This document shows positions 31,935 through 45,025 of a DNA stretch of 64,000 bases, one piece after another. Numbering within the stretch: the stretch's first letter is position 1; each line of letters begins with the position of its first letter. Made by a program: the position numbers and the translations under genes. The stretch is from Zymoseptoria tritici IPO323 (lineage: Eukaryota; Ascomycota; Dothideomycetes; Mycosphaerellales; Mycosphaerellaceae): assembly GCF_000219625.1 (NCBI RefSeq), contig NC_018213.1, positions 2,350,055 to 2,414,054 of the forward strand, read 5' to 3'. Below the pieces are notes generated by a model. It was not told the DNA's origin and did not search any database. It saw only the letters and a program-made list of their open reading frames with translations.

Positions 31935-34900
31935 TCACTCCCTTCCCCTGCTTTCCCTCCTCCGCCTCCTTCTCCCACCACCACTACTCCCCTCCCCTCC
32001 CTCATCTCCACTCCCCTGCCCACCCCCACCACCCATCAACCCCGCCGCCAAACTCTTCCAAATCCCACCCACCCCACCTCCACCCGACATATGCCCACTC
32101 AACAACTCATTAATCTTCACCGCCAACGGATCCGCCCCCTCTTTGCTGCGAGGATTTCCCGACTCGTCGAATCGAGGTGGTAAATCGATCGTGCTGGCTT
32201 CCGAGTCGGATGCCGCGTCCTCATCCCTACTGCCTCTACCGCCGCGACCGCGCCGTCGTTTGCGGAGCTTGTTGCGTTCGGAGGGTCGTTCTCTTTCCGG
32301 TCTGTCCTCATCGTTATTGGCATCCCTCGACTCGGAAGAACTCGTCGTCGGTGGATGGCCTCGTTTGGCGTCGGGGGAGTAGTCGATATTTTGATCTAGA
32401 TCGAAGCGGACGCGGGATGAGGAGCGTGGGCGGCGGAGGGTGGAGGTAGAGGAGTTGCGGCGGGTTAGACCATCTGTTTCGAAGAATAAATAGTCAGCGA
32501 TCTGATCGAGAGGAAATGCAGCGTGTTCTGCCGTGAGTAAGTGAGCGGTGCTAAAGTCAAAGTTGTGCTGAGAGTCCATTTCATCAGGACGTACCCCCGT
32601 CCCTCGAACCACGCGATCTTCTTCTCTCACCATTATCCTCCTCAAGAACATTACCTCTCGTCATCGTCGATGCTGTCTCTCTCGGCGACTCACCCGCGAC
32701 GTCTGTCGGAGGAGGCGGATAAGGGTGGTTGGTAGAATCTGGCGCACTCACATTCTCAGGCGATCTGCCTCTGCGGCCTTCGCGTCTTGAAGGTTCATGC
32801 TCGGCGCCGTACCGCTGGTCGCCGGCGTAGGCATCACCCGGATAGGGTTGGTTAATATTCGGATCCGCGCTCTCGCCATAGGGAATCTCGCCGCCGCCGT
32901 ACTGGCCTTGATCGTATGGTGGGTGTTGCTGTGCGGGTTGGCCGGCATAGTCCGCGGGATTATATGCTGGGTATGTTTGGGGTTGGGCGCCGTAGGGGTC
33001 GTTGCGGGCAGCGTCTTCGCCAGTCGGTGGAGGAGGGAAGTAGTGGCTGGTAGGGTAAGTAGATGGTTGTCCGCCATACGGAGCGTTCGACTGAGGATAG
33101 TCGTTGTAGCCCATGTTGTTGTCACGATCGTCGTGGCGTCGATCATCGTGGCGGCGGTCGTCGTAGTAGTCCTCCTGGTGATCGTCTCGGCCTGGGATTT
33201 GAGTCAGCAAATCCTCATCGTCAGCGGACTGCCTACACTCACGTTCACGTCTGTTCTCCTTCGCAACTTTACTACGTTCGCGACGCTTGCCCATCTCATG
33301 TGCCGCCAGAGCAGCGCCGCCAAGAGCAGCACCGCCAATAGCGGCGTTGCGAGAGCGGCTGTGATTTCTGTTATCCGGACTGCTTGATCTGCTGCCGCCT
33401 CGACGACGGTACCGGCCAGGCTCTTCATCACTGTAGTAATCTCCTCCACGGCGATGATCAGGGTAGATGGGATCATGACCGTATGCTATCAAGCCAGGTT
33501 CATCTCTCCTGCGATCATCTTCCGAGGGCGCACCTCGAGACGCTGACCTGCGAGAGCGGCTTCTGTGAGATCGACTTCTGCGCGATCGACTTCTGCTAGC
33601 ATGTCTTCTGCCGCGTCCCACTTCATCTTCGATGATGGCCTCCTTCTTGGCTTCCTTGTTCGCCTTGTTCTTCTCGTAGAGTCCTGCAAGTGCGGCGCCT
33701 CCCAAGCCGGCACCGACGATCGGCGCTCCAGTACGCACTCGTGACTTGCTGCGCGCTCCGCCAGGTCGACTGCGTGAACGAACACGATCCCAGATACCCG
33801 CTGCGGCTGCTGACGCTAGACCGGCTTGTGCTATACGCCGGTTGCGGTGATCTGGACTGCGGTGCTCACTTCCTGGTCGAACGGATGAAGGCGCACTGTC
33901 GTAGCTGCTTCTCCTCCGCCGAGACCTACTACGGCGAGGAGGTTGCTCCTTCACAATGACCGTCTCCTTGTTGTTGCGGTTCTTCAACGCGTATGCGCCA
34001 AGAGCGGCCACGGCGGCCACTGCGGCCAGTCCACCCAGTTTCTGCGTTCGATTGAAGCTGCGGGACCTGGATCTCGATCGCGAGTGATGTTTGCGGCGCC
34101 GCCGGTGATCATCTCGATCTCGGCCTCGATCACCACTACGTGAGCGGGACCTCGACCCGCCACGAAGACTACGCATGCTACGCGCTCTGCTGATGACCTC
34201 TGTCGCCGCCGCGCCCAATGCAGCACCACCAAGCACGTTGCGACCACGGTGGGACTCCTCATGACCTTGCTTCTTGCGGTGCTGTCCGAGGATTGCTGCC
34301 GCACCGGCACCAGCAAGCGCGCCAGTTGCGAGTGAGCGCTTCCGACTCTGACTGCGACTGCGACTCCTACTCCTGCTACCGTCAACGTAGCGCTCGCGTC
34401 GCACGTATTCGAAGCTTTCATCACTGTATTGCGAAGCAGAGTCGCGCGGCTTGATCTCGCGATCGTAGCTGTCGCTTCGTCGACGGCGCTCAACGACTCG
34501 ACGTTCGTAGAAGTAATCTTCTTCCGGTTTCGCAGGCTCTGGAGCTGGTGGAGGTGTCTCTTCTTTCTTCACAAGTGCCTGGCTCTCTTCTTTGGTCTCG
34601 ACCACCTCCTTGCGCTCAACGAATTCGTATTGTGGCTCTTCCCGTCGAATGATGATCTTTTGTGGCTCGCGACGCTCTTCTCGGATGATGATAGGTGCGG
34701 CCGGTGCAGGCTCGCGAATGATGATGGGCTGTGGTTGGGCAAAGTATTCTGTGCTCTTGCTATACCTCTCCACATCGTAGTCTCGCTCGCGGGGTGGGGA
34801 GTAGTCGCGTTCTCGCTCAAATCGATATTCGCGGACCCGCTCTCGTTCTGGTGAAGGTGAAGATGGTGGTGATGGCGCGCGCACGACTTTGGTTTTGCGT

Positions 34901-35274
34901 ACGGTGCGATATTCCGATCGGTCGTCGGTATCCTGCTCCACCACTCGGTATTGGATGTCGCGGCGAGGAGGTTCGCGCGATACCTCTCGTTCGACGACTC
35001 GCTCGGTGATACGCCAGTCTGTGTCGTCGTGTGAAGACTGTGCCTTGCGGTGGTGATGATGGTCATGACTTGCCCGCGACGACTGTGGTGAGGCGGCGCG
35101 AGTGCGTCTGATTACGATTTTCTTGTCCACCACTTCGTCGTCGTCTTGATAGACGGCGCGGGTGACATTTTCCGGGACCTGGTATCGCTTGATGGTGGTG
35201 TAGGAGCGGCGAGGGGTGCCATCATCGTCATCTTGGTCGCGATAGACGGTGCGACCACCGCGGACGGATGCCAT
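31935..35274 (-). CDS. DUF3824-type RS/RD-rich fungal protein
   Basis: The best model has exons 35274-33243, 33191-32595 and 32473-31935, about 1055 aa. The first intron (51 bp, GTGAGT...CTGAC...CCCAG) keeps the frame open, so a retained form would add 17 residues; the second is 121 bp. The protein is very rich in Arg, Ser, Asp and Glu (RSRSRSRSQSRKRS-type runs). Five Gly/Ala-rich hydrophobic patches are spaced along it (LATGALAGAGAAAILG, NVLGGAALGAAATEV, LGGLAAVAAVAALGAYAL, IVGAGLGGAALAGLY, NAAIGGAALGGAALAAHE), the hallmark of DUF3824 proteins. A Pro/Tyr/Gln-rich region and a basic tail (KLRKRRRGRGGRG) follow. Function unknown. Confidence 0.8.
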
Positions 35275-36290
35275 GGTGCCGACCAGATAGTGATGGTGAG
35301 GTCTATGTCGAGGTCGGAGGTGATGCGGAGTGGTGTTTCAGGTGGGGATCGAGGAAAGGCCAGCCGCAGGGAACAGACTGTGAGGGTGAGACTGTTCGAT
35401 GAGAATGAGCGTCGAGGCTGTGGTGAGGTCGAGGTCGAGGTCGAGGCAGCTGATGAGAAAGTGGGATAGTCGCATGCAGTTGCAGGGGTGTCGAGTAGAG
35501 TGGTCAAGCGATGGAGTCGCAAGCAGTCATGCAGAGGATGGTCTCAGATATGATGTTGCTCCCGTCGGCTACTGGAGATGTCGTCGTCCAGGGCGAAGGT
35601 GGGAGAGAGAAATGTTGGTCGAGTCGTGGTCGTGGTCGTTTATCGATTGTGCCTCTTGGTGGGGCTGGGTTGGCCCTGTCGGAGGATGACGCCAGAAAGT
35701 CTCCGACCTGGGGGAAAGTTCAACTTGGAAGCGTTTGCCTGTTGCGTTTCTCCAGCTGCTCTCCAATGCTGCAGTATGAAGCAGAGGAGCATGCCCGTCA
35801 GACTCGAGCAGTACGATTGACAGATGTCTATTGTTGGGCATTACAAGAAGAGACCGGACGAAGGATTGCATTGGAAGACCTTGATTCAGAGGCAGTTCGT
35901 CGGTGACATCACAGTGGTTCGCCCAGCCATCTTTCTTTCGGCTCTTCGCCAGCAACATGGGTGCATGGTCGAACTCGCAAAGACTCGACCTCACCTCGTC
36001 CTGAACGCCTCGAGCCGAACGATAGCGACATCTCAGCAACGACGGTACTTCCGCCATGTTACAGCCAAGGCGTCCTGCTCTTCTCGGACGATCAGATCAA
36101 ACACTCACCCTTCTCATCTCTGAGCCTGGAACTTCGCATTTACCATGATCTCTACTGGAGCTGTATCTGGTCCGGACACAGCGGATCTGGTTGAAAGAAG
36201 CATTTCCAAGGCGTGTCGTTCGCCGTTGAAAGGGTCAAAGGGTTCGAAGTGAGACAGATCTACGCCGGTAAAGCTACCAAAGAAAACAAG
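35275..36290. other. Intergenic, no supported gene
   Basis: About 1 kb. A 162-codon minus frame (35569-36057) has no recognisable feature and is not called. Confidence 0.4.
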
Positions 36291-36516
36291 ATGAACTTCG
36301 CCAACTACCTCAAGGTCCTCGCGACATTCCTCGTTATGGCGCCTGCTGCTCCTCTGGCCGAGGCTGATGCCGAAGATCGCGCAGGGACATGCGGCGTAAG
36401 TATGCCTTGAGTGGTATTCATCGTTCGCTTTGCTAACATCACAACTCTTGCAATAGACCCTTGGTACCTACGGTACCGTATGCCCTCCGCACCCTCCATC
36501 TGCGCCTCGGCACTAA
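36291..36516 (+). CDS. Small secreted protein candidate
   Basis: Exon 36291-36395 encodes MNFANYLKVLATFLVMAPAA and on to DRAGTCG, a good signal peptide plus a short acidic stretch. A GTAAGT donor, CTAAC branch point and TAG acceptor define a 61 bp intron. Exon 36457-36516 adds TLGTYGTVCPPHPPSAPRH and stops, giving 54 aa with two Cys. If a GTACCT or GTACCG site inside exon 2 is used as a donor, with the AG at 36563-36564, the frame instead runs into a longer Cys-containing segment. Short secreted Cys proteins include apoplastic effectors, but no function is assigned. Confidence 0.45.
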
Positions 36517-37263
36517 ATCGTCCTTCCGTCTGGCGGCACGACACGGCAACACATCATCGACTAAGGCGACATCGACTGGCAACATCTAAAGTTCGGCGAA
36601 GAGACTCGAGCAGGATTGGACAAATTGTTTGGCTTGGAGAAGAGGGGAGCTGAGGACTGCGAGAAGGGGTTGACCAATTGCAGAGAACAGCGAGGAGGAT
36701 TGAGGGTGAGCGGAGGTGGAGGAGGAAGGGTGTCCACTTCATCGCACTTGTTGTTACTTTACTTCGGAGTAAACTGTTCGAGCCCTCACAACCGTCCAAC
36801 AACCGCCGACTGCAATTGTGTTGTCCTGACGTAAATTGCGTCTTCTGGCTTTGCCGTCCGTCTACCTCCATCCTTCCGCTCAAACTGCAACACTCCAAAC
36901 CAACCCAATCAGGCCTACCTCGTGCGGTGCATTTCACACGAAAGCGTAGAGACAGATTGCTGACAAGACCGTGAGAGCAACGATCCTAATGCACATCTCC
37001 CCAATCTTTCCGCGCAACTTTCTCCGTGCAGATGTCGCTCGGTTTGGCTTGATTGATGCAGTCTGAGCGGAAGCAAGCTACCTCGAAGACCCTGCTTAAG
37101 TAATTGGTCCATTTTTGGCCGCGGTTCGGCATCCGGCATTGATCGGCCACGAAACAACGACGACGGCAAGACTCTAGAGACCCTTGAATACTGCGACAAA
37201 TAGAAGCATTTTCTTCTCAGTAGTTCTCCTCTCTTCTCGTCATACAAGTCTCATCATTCCACA
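36517..37263. other. Gap that may hold a 3' extension of the small secreted gene
   Basis: A plus-strand segment from about 36565 is open and encodes GDIDWQHLKFGEETRAG followed by EKRGAEDCEKGLTNC. Otherwise no supported gene; the rest should contain the GCDH promoter. Confidence 0.35.
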
Positions 37264-38650
37264 ATGTACAAATCAGTCACATCACGAGCCGCAAGGCAAT
37301 TCATACAGCCGTCGCGCGTTAGCCGACGATATGCCTCGACACCGGCTGCCTTTGACTGGAAAGATCCTCTTGGAGCGAACAACCTCTACACAGAGGAAGA
37401 GCTCGCGATTTCAGAGACGGCAGAGTCATATTGCCAGGAACGAATGCTGCCGCGAGTACTTGGTGTGCAAACCTTTCAGAGGGAACAATAAATGGTGACG
37501 TCGACTAACCACAACTACAGAGGCCTACCGACATGAAAACTACGACAAGAAGATCTTGGAGGAGATGGGCGAGCTGGGCTTGCTAGGAGCAACGATCAAG
37601 GGATATGGTTGTGCCGGAGTGTCTTCTGTCGCATCGGGGTTAATCACAAGAGCAGTGGAGCGAGTGGATTCGGGCTACCGGTCGGGTATGAGCGTACAGT
37701 CTTCGCTCGCGATGGGTGGTATTGAGGAGTTTGGGTCGCAAGAGCAAAAGGACAAGTTTCTCCCGGAAATGGCGAAGGGGAAAATGTTGGGCTGCTTCGG
37801 CCTGACTGAGCCCAACCATGGCTCGGATCCTGGCAGCATGGAGAGCGTCGCAAAGGAACATCCTACTAAGAAGGGATACTACTCTCTCTCAGGCAGCAAG
37901 ACGTGGATCACGAACTCGCCGATCGCGGATGTCATGCTCGTGTGGGCGAAGTTGCAGGAGACTGGCAAGATCCGGGGGTTCCTTGTCGAGCGATCTCAGG
38001 CTCCACCGGGCGCACTCGAGACACCCAAGCTAGGAGACAAGAACGGTCTGCGAGCTTCCATCACCGGCATGATCCACATGGACGAGATGCCGGTCGCAAA
38101 GGAGATGATGCTGCCCGAGATTGAGGGTCTTCGAGGACCATTCTCATGCTTGAACAGCGCACGATACGGTATCGCTTGGGGTGTGATTGGTGCTCTTGAA
38201 GATGCGATCGACCGAGCACGCACATACGCGTTGGAGCGCAAGCAATTCAAGAACAACCCGATTGCCAAGTACCAGCTTGTGCAGAAGAAGCTTGCCGATG
38301 CGACGACCGACGCAGCGTTTGGCATCCTCGCGGCGTACCATGTCGGTCGCCTGAAGGATGAGGGCAAGGCGGCGCCCGAGATGATCTCTATGATCAAGCG
38401 TCAGAACTGTGATCGAGCGCTTGTTGGCGCGAGAAATCTACAGGAGATCTTTGGAGGCAATGCTGCGAGTGATGAGTACCATATTGGAAGGCACGTGTCC
38501 AACTTGTTTGTGACGCAGACATATGAGGGACAGAGTGATATTCACGGTGAGTTTGACAGTCTTTCGCATATGTTGATGGCGACGAGCTGACAGATTTTGC
38601 TAGCCCTCATCCTTGGACGTGCCATCACTGGCATTCAGGCTTTTGTTTGA
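37264..38650 (+). CDS. GCDH: Mitochondrial glutaryl-CoA dehydrogenase
   Basis: Exons 37264-37462, 37521-38546 and 38604-38650 give 423 aa. An Arg/Ser-rich mitochondrial presequence (MYKSVTSRAARQFIQPSRVS) is followed by an acyl-CoA dehydrogenase fold. Arg120 in SGYRSGMSVQSSL matches the GCDH arginine that binds the substrate's gamma-carboxylate. The catalytic Glu402 is in QTYEGQSDIH, and the last exon supplies ALILGRAITGIQAF. It is an FAD enzyme that oxidises and decarboxylates glutaryl-CoA to crotonyl-CoA in lysine and tryptophan breakdown. The 47-nt final exon is needed to complete the active-site helix. Confidence 0.94.
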
Positions 38651-39819
<1,169 letters not shown>

Positions 39820-41018
39820 GCTGCAAGTGAAACTTCACGTCACCTAGACACGTATGGGAAGGAAACACATTTTCACGAAGCAACGGCAGGGATATGAGAA
39901 AGACTTCACATCCCGAGGGAAGAAAGCGTCTGGTACCTGACAAGCGGTCATATGCTGGGAGGGAAATGCGGCTTTGAGTTATCGCGTGTGGAGTTTCTGC
40001 TGGGATGCTGTATCGACGGCGGAAGGAAGTGGTAGCGGGCATTTACTTGCGCTGCTCTTACAACACTCGCTGCGATGGTCGGTATGCCTGGCATTTCGGC
40101 GGCACAGTCAGTCCTTTTTGCGTTTTCACGGGTTTGACGAGAGAAGCTGCATAGGTTCCCACGGAGCCTTGACTATACATGGATTGCGCGTTAGGTGCCG
40201 AATGTCAATTCTGCTGGGCTCTGGCGTCACTGTTTCTCATCGGTGTGGTGCTAATGTTTGAGCGTGTGACTCGGCTGAGGCAAGGCTGATCGCACTCGTG
40301 AGACAAGGCAGGGACTTTTGCTGCGCCCCTGTGAGATCATCAATGTACCTCGTGCCTCGTCTGGGTTGTTCACGGATAATAAGGTAGAACCGCGGTACCT
40401 TACACGTATCAGTGCTCGATTGGAGGACTCGGCGTGTAGGCAACCCACGTGGTTTGAAGACACTTTCAAGGCTGCGATCGTAGTCAAGGTCTTGCTGGCT
40501 TGGACGGTGAAGCGCTGGTCTTCACAGCTGAATGTTCTATCTTCCACTTCCCATTCGAGCCCATTGTGATCGGTGACGCCAGTAAAACTCACTTGTATTG
40601 TGTCACTATTCCATGCTCCTTAAAAGGTACCGCAACGTCGACAGCAAACGACATCGGACGCAGTTCGGTTTCCGTCAAGCGTTGAAACTCCGCGGTCGGC
40701 TCCGTTTCCGTTTGAAGCCTTGAGCCGACCACGAGATATTTCACGTTGTAAAGACAACTTTTGTGTTGACTCTTGTCTAATCGGTTTAAATGCAAGCAGG
40801 TCAAGAGGAACCTTGGGCAAGATCAGGAAAAAAAAAAGGACAATTTGAGCCGCGGCATCCAGATCTCGACCACTTCGACGGCCAAAGGTGACTGGAGCAT
40901 CGGAGAAGGAGTCTAGCAGCACGAAGACGGACGCTGTCAAGCGATCGCAATATCAAATAGAGCAGACCGCAGGCCAACATCAAGTTCCAGCGGACAGTCG
41001 CTCTCGATACACCTCCAG
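39820..41018. other. Intergenic, no gene seen
   Basis: About 1.2 kb with scattered short frames only. An A-rich run sits near 40829, about 190 bp before the next start codon. Confidence 0.4.
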
Positions 41019-42767
41019 ATGGAGCCAATCGAGACTCTCGCCCAACGATGGCTCGAGCAAGACAAGGACGAAACAACACGAGCTGAGATCGAAGACCTGC
41101 TCAGCAAGAACGACACTCAAGAACTGGAAAGCCGTCTGCGGACACGCATCGCCTTCGGAACCGCAGGACTACGATCATCAATGAAAGCCGGTTTCGCCCA
41201 CATGAACAGCCTCACAGTGCTCCAAGCATCCCAAGGCCTAGCCGATTACATCCTCCTCCAACACCCAGCCACGCCTCCATCCCAACTCAGCATAGCAATC
41301 GGCTACGACGCCCGCTACAACTCCGAGAAGTTCGCCCGCCTCGCAGCCGCAGCTTTCCTCACCGCCGGCCTCAGCGTGCTCTGGTATGGCCAAATCGTCC
41401 ACACGCCCTGCGTTCCCTTTGCTGTCAACCACTACCACGCCGCAGCGGGAGTAATGGTGACAGCGAGCCACAACCCCAAAAACGACAACGGCTACAAAGT
41501 CTACTGGTCCAACGGCAGTCAAATCATCCCACCCCACGACTCCGGCATCGCAGCCTCCATCGATGCCATCACGCAAATCTCCACCTGGGACACCTCCCTC
41601 GTCGACACCCATCCCAGTGTGCAGCGCATCTACCCCGAAGCCTCGGAACTGTACATCTCCCGCGTGCGCGAGCTCGTTTCCCCTCTGCCTTCCGACCTGC
41701 AATCTATTCCATTCACTTACACAGCCATGCACGGCGTCGGCCTCCCCTGGATGCGAAAAGTCGCCTCCCTCCTCCACCTCAGCGACTCAATGCACGAAGT
41801 CGCAGCTCAATGCCACCCCGACCCGGAATTTCCCACCGTGCCGTTCCCTAACCCAGAAGAAGCCGGTGCTCTCGCCCTCGCTATGCGTGAAGCCGACGCG
41901 AACGGCACACCTCTCATCCTCGCCAACGACCCGGACGCAGACCGTTTCTCTGCCGCGCAGAAATTGGAAAGTGGAGAGTGGATACAATTCACCGGAAACC
42001 AACTGGGGATCCTCTTCGCCTCTTTCGTCCTCGAGTCATATACAGGAGACCGCTCAAAATTGGCTATGCTGGCATCTACCGTCTCCAGCCGTATGCTCTC
42101 CTCCCTCGCCAGCCAGGAGGGAGTTCATTACACCGAAACCCTCACTGGTTTCAAATGGCTCGGAAATGTCGCGCAAACCCTCGCAACTCCAGGTCTCGAA
42201 CCGGTCTTCGCATTCGAAGAGGCGATCGGGTATATGTTCCCCTCGATAGTATGGGACAAAGACGGCGTCGCTGCGGCAGCGGTCTTCCTTACCGCATGTC
42301 GGGCGTGGGAGAAGGAGGGTCTCACGCCGTGGGGGAAATTACAGCAACTGTACGAACGATATGGATACTTCGTGGACGCGAATACATATCTCATCTCCCC
42401 ATCTCCCGACGTCACGGGGAAAGTCTTCGGCGACATTCGTGTTCTGAACAGCGGTTCTCGCCCGGAAATGTTGGGGAACAGGAAGATTCTACGGTGGAGG
42501 GATCTCACGACGGGATATGATAGTGGTACGGCGGATCATCTTCCCGTCCTGCCTGTGGATGCGAGCGCGCAGATGATTACGTGTGAGGTGGAGGGTGTGG
42601 TGTTTACGGTGCGAGGGTCGGGGACGGAGCCGAAGATTAAATTGTATATTGAAGCGAAGGGTACGAGCCATGAGGAGGCGGAAGGGGAGGCGGAGGGGGT
42701 GTTGAGGGATTTGTTGGGGGAGTGGTTCAGGTTGGAGGAGTATGGGTTGAGACTGGCGGGGACGTGA
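41019..42767 (+). CDS. PRM15: Phosphopentomutase/phosphoglucomutase, PGM2 (PRM15) type
   Basis: A single-exon 582-aa alpha-D-phosphohexomutase. RIAFGTAGLRSSM near the N-terminus, the phosphoserine loop VMVTASHNPKNDNGYK (Ser150), the metal loop NDPDADRF near 308-315, the sugar-binding FAFEEAIGYM, and the phosphate-binding RGSGTEPKIK near the end are all present in order. The length and sequence fit the PGM2 branch (yeast Prm15/Pgm3), which mainly interconverts ribose-1-P and ribose-5-P in nucleoside salvage, rather than the main glucose enzyme. Cytosolic. Convergent with the next gene. Confidence 0.92.
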   Translation: MEPIETLAQRWLEQDKDETTRAEIEDLLSKNDTQELESRLRTRIAFGTAGLRSSMKAGFAHMNSLTVLQASQGLADYILLQHPATPPSQLSIAIGYDARYNSEKFARLAAAAFLTAGLSVLWYGQIVHTPCVPFAVNHYHAAAGVMVTASHNPKNDNGYKVYWSNGSQIIPPHDSGIAASIDAITQISTWDTSLVDTHPSVQRIYPEASELYISRVRELVSPLPSDLQSIPFTYTAMHGVGLPWMRKVASLLHLSDSMHEVAAQCHPDPEFPTVPFPNPEEAGALALAMREADANGTPLILANDPDADRFSAAQKLESGEWIQFTGNQLGILFASFVLESYTGDRSKLAMLASTVSSRMLSSLASQEGVHYTETLTGFKWLGNVAQTLATPGLEPVFAFEEAIGYMFPSIVWDKDGVAAAAVFLTACRAWEKEGLTPWGKLQQLYERYGYFVDANTYLISPSPDVTGKVFGDIRVLNSGSRPEMLGNRKILRWRDLTTGYDSGTADHLPVLPVDASAQMITCEVEGVVFTVRGSGTEPKIKLYIEAKGTSHEEAEGEAEGVLRDLLGEWFRLEEYGLRLAGT

Positions 42768-42991
42768 GGGTTGGGGGAAAGGCGGTGCGCGTGGCGGATA
42801 TGTATTTACATACATATATACGACAGCGTCTCTCTGAAGCGTTGAAGCGGTATAAACGCATAGCTGGTATTTCGTTCGCGTGGTGCCAGTGGTGGCTGCG
42901 GAGGCGGCATCCGTGGCGAGATCTTCCGTCCTCTGCAATGTGATAATCTTTCACGACGAGATGGATCTGACTCTCATCGCACGGGGAGTCT

Positions 42992-44358
42992 CTACCAAGT
43001 CGTGGGCACTTTGGGATAGTCCTTGCTCGAGATGCCCAGATCAGCGAAGATGGTGTCGTCGCCTGGAAAGAACAGAGTGTTAGCAACAAGCCATTCAAAA
43101 GTTGTAGAGCAATGTCAGTCATACCCTTCAAGTGCTCCACGCGATGCTCGTCCTCCTCCTCGAGCTTCTCCAACTCCTCCTGCGGCGTCTCCTTCTCGCC
43201 GTTCTTCTCATCCTTCGGCGCCGGCTCGAGGTTACTGCTCGACTCGAAGTCCTCACCAATCAACAGCATCTGCGCGTTATCATAGTCAAGATGCTTGGCT
43301 TGTACGGGCATCCACGAACGGCCGCGGAACTCCTCCATGATCTCGGATGGGTACTCGGCGCCCTTGTCGAGCTGAGCGTTGGCTGGTCCCTTCGACTCTG
43401 GGTTCTTCAGGCTGAGCACGAACGAGCCCTTCTGCGCAATTCCGAGATCCTTCTGCACCTCACCGATCTCCGATGGGATGGTGAGCATGTACGCCAAATG
43501 CGTGGTGCCTTGTCCGCCTCCCGTCGAAGTCATCGCATACACGCCCTCGCCCATCGGCGTTACTTCCGGTGTATGCCTCGTGCCCGTCGTCTTGGTGCTG
43601 TAGTCCGAGCCCGAGAAGAACTCCTCCTTGAGCGTGTCCATGCCCACCTTGGCCTTCTCCACGAACGCCATGAAGCGATCTTTGCCGCTCTTTGGCCAGA
43701 CTTTCTTGGGCAATGCGATGAGGCGATTGTTCTTGACGTCTTGAATGGCTCCGTCGGTAAATTTGGCGCCGTCGGGAAGAGGCCGCAGAACGAAGTAGCT
43801 GCGTGCGAGATCTTGGACGCTGTCTGGGTTGTCGACTTGAACGCGGCCACGGGAGAAGAAGTAGATGATTCCCTTCTCGAGAATGTTGGAAGGCATGGCT
43901 TCTTCACGATCCTTGCTCTCTTCGACTGCACCGCCGTTTGTGTCCTTGATCTTCTCTTCTCCACCATTGACTTTGCTGTCGCCGTTCGAAGCATTGGCCT
44001 CGGTATTGTTGCTGTCGTCCTCCTGCTTGCTAGTCGATCCAGCATCGTTCTCGTCTGCCTTCACTTGGTCGAAGGCATTGACTCCGTTGCTGGCCTGAGG
44101 TGCAGACTTCTCTGCTTGTGGTTTGCCCTTCGATTCGTCCTTGGCATCGTCCTTTGCGTTGTCCTGTGAGTTGTCCTTTGAGTCTTTCGCCTCGCTGCGA
44201 CCGTTGGTGGTCGACAGAGTCTCTTCGAGCGTCTTCTGCTGCTTCTCGCTCTTTGGGTTGCTGTCATCGGCGGCGGTGCTGTCTTCGACCTTGCGCTTGG
44301 TGCCGGCCGAAGGTGAGCTGGACTTGTCGTCGCCTTGAGATGAGCGTGTCTGAGCCAT
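42992..44358 (-). CDS. Conserved fungal protein of unknown function
   Basis: Exons 44358-43125 and 43062-42992 (62 bp intron) give 434 aa. The first ~160 residues are disordered, acidic and Lys/Ser-rich, with a TKRKVED nuclear-type signal. A globular part begins at MPSNILEKGIIYFFSRGRV and includes RSYFVLRPLPDGAK, RLIALPKKVWPKSGKDRFM, GTRHTPEVTPMGEGVYA, and RSWMPVQAKHLDYDNAQML. I recall relatives in Aspergillus labelled 'BTB domain transcription factor', but no BTB fold is evident here. The last exon adds the acidic-to-aromatic end DDTIFADLGISSKDYPKVP. An upstream in-frame ATG at 44460 is less likely. Confidence 0.82.
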
Positions 44359-45025
44359 GTTGTGGGTGGTGTGAGGTGTCTGTTGGATTGGTTGTTGATG
44401 GTAATGAAGCGAAGGTCGTGGTTTGAATCGATGATGATGGAAGGAAGAGAGAAAGGCCAAGAAGATCGAGTGAATGGTGCTTATCCTTTCACATGTGCAT
44501 CATCACTCTGTTGTCAGTGGCATTGAATCGTTTGGATGAAGTACGTCATGGCCAAGTGAGTCGCGTCGGAACGCGTTCATGTGCTAGGCTCCAGCACGCG
44601 TTCACGTGCCAGATGAGACGGTGAGATCGGACTGATGTCGCAGCAGTGGAACGTCGAGTAGATTGGATGTCTCGTTCTCTCCACAGCATTCCAAGACCAT
44701 GCAGCCGAGCCCGACTGTTTTGACATGGAAAGGAAGTCGGAGGAAGAGAGGAACGCAGGGAGAAGGAGCAAAAGACAGAGGTCTCCGAAGATGGAGCAGA
44801 ATCACCTTCCTTTCGCGGTCCAAATAGCACAGGCTGGCCATCTTGACGGTCAGCCTGTGATCTTGGTAGCAGGAAGAACATGTCGGCGGGATGTTCAAGT
44901 AAATTGGCAAGACGTCTTTGAATACTGGAAGCACTTCGGCAGACATACCCGAATCCGAACCCGAGACGAGCTCTACGTCGTTCCTCGATGCTGCGACTTT
45001 CTCACTTTCACATTGCACCACAACC
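44359..45025. other. Divergent intergenic region
   Basis: About 670 bp between the unknown protein and ZIM17; an upstream in-frame extension of ZIM17 begins at 44918. No other gene seen. Confidence 0.4.

Noticed and set aside
35569..36057. 162-codon minus-strand frame
   Set aside because: Composition is uneven, no motif, and it lies in the promoter side of the RS-rich gene.
41238..41777. 179-codon minus frame inside PRM15
   Set aside because: Antisense shadow of a well-conserved single-exon enzyme gene.
44918..45025. Upstream start for ZIM17
   Set aside because: The added acidic residues would hide the mitochondrial presequence.
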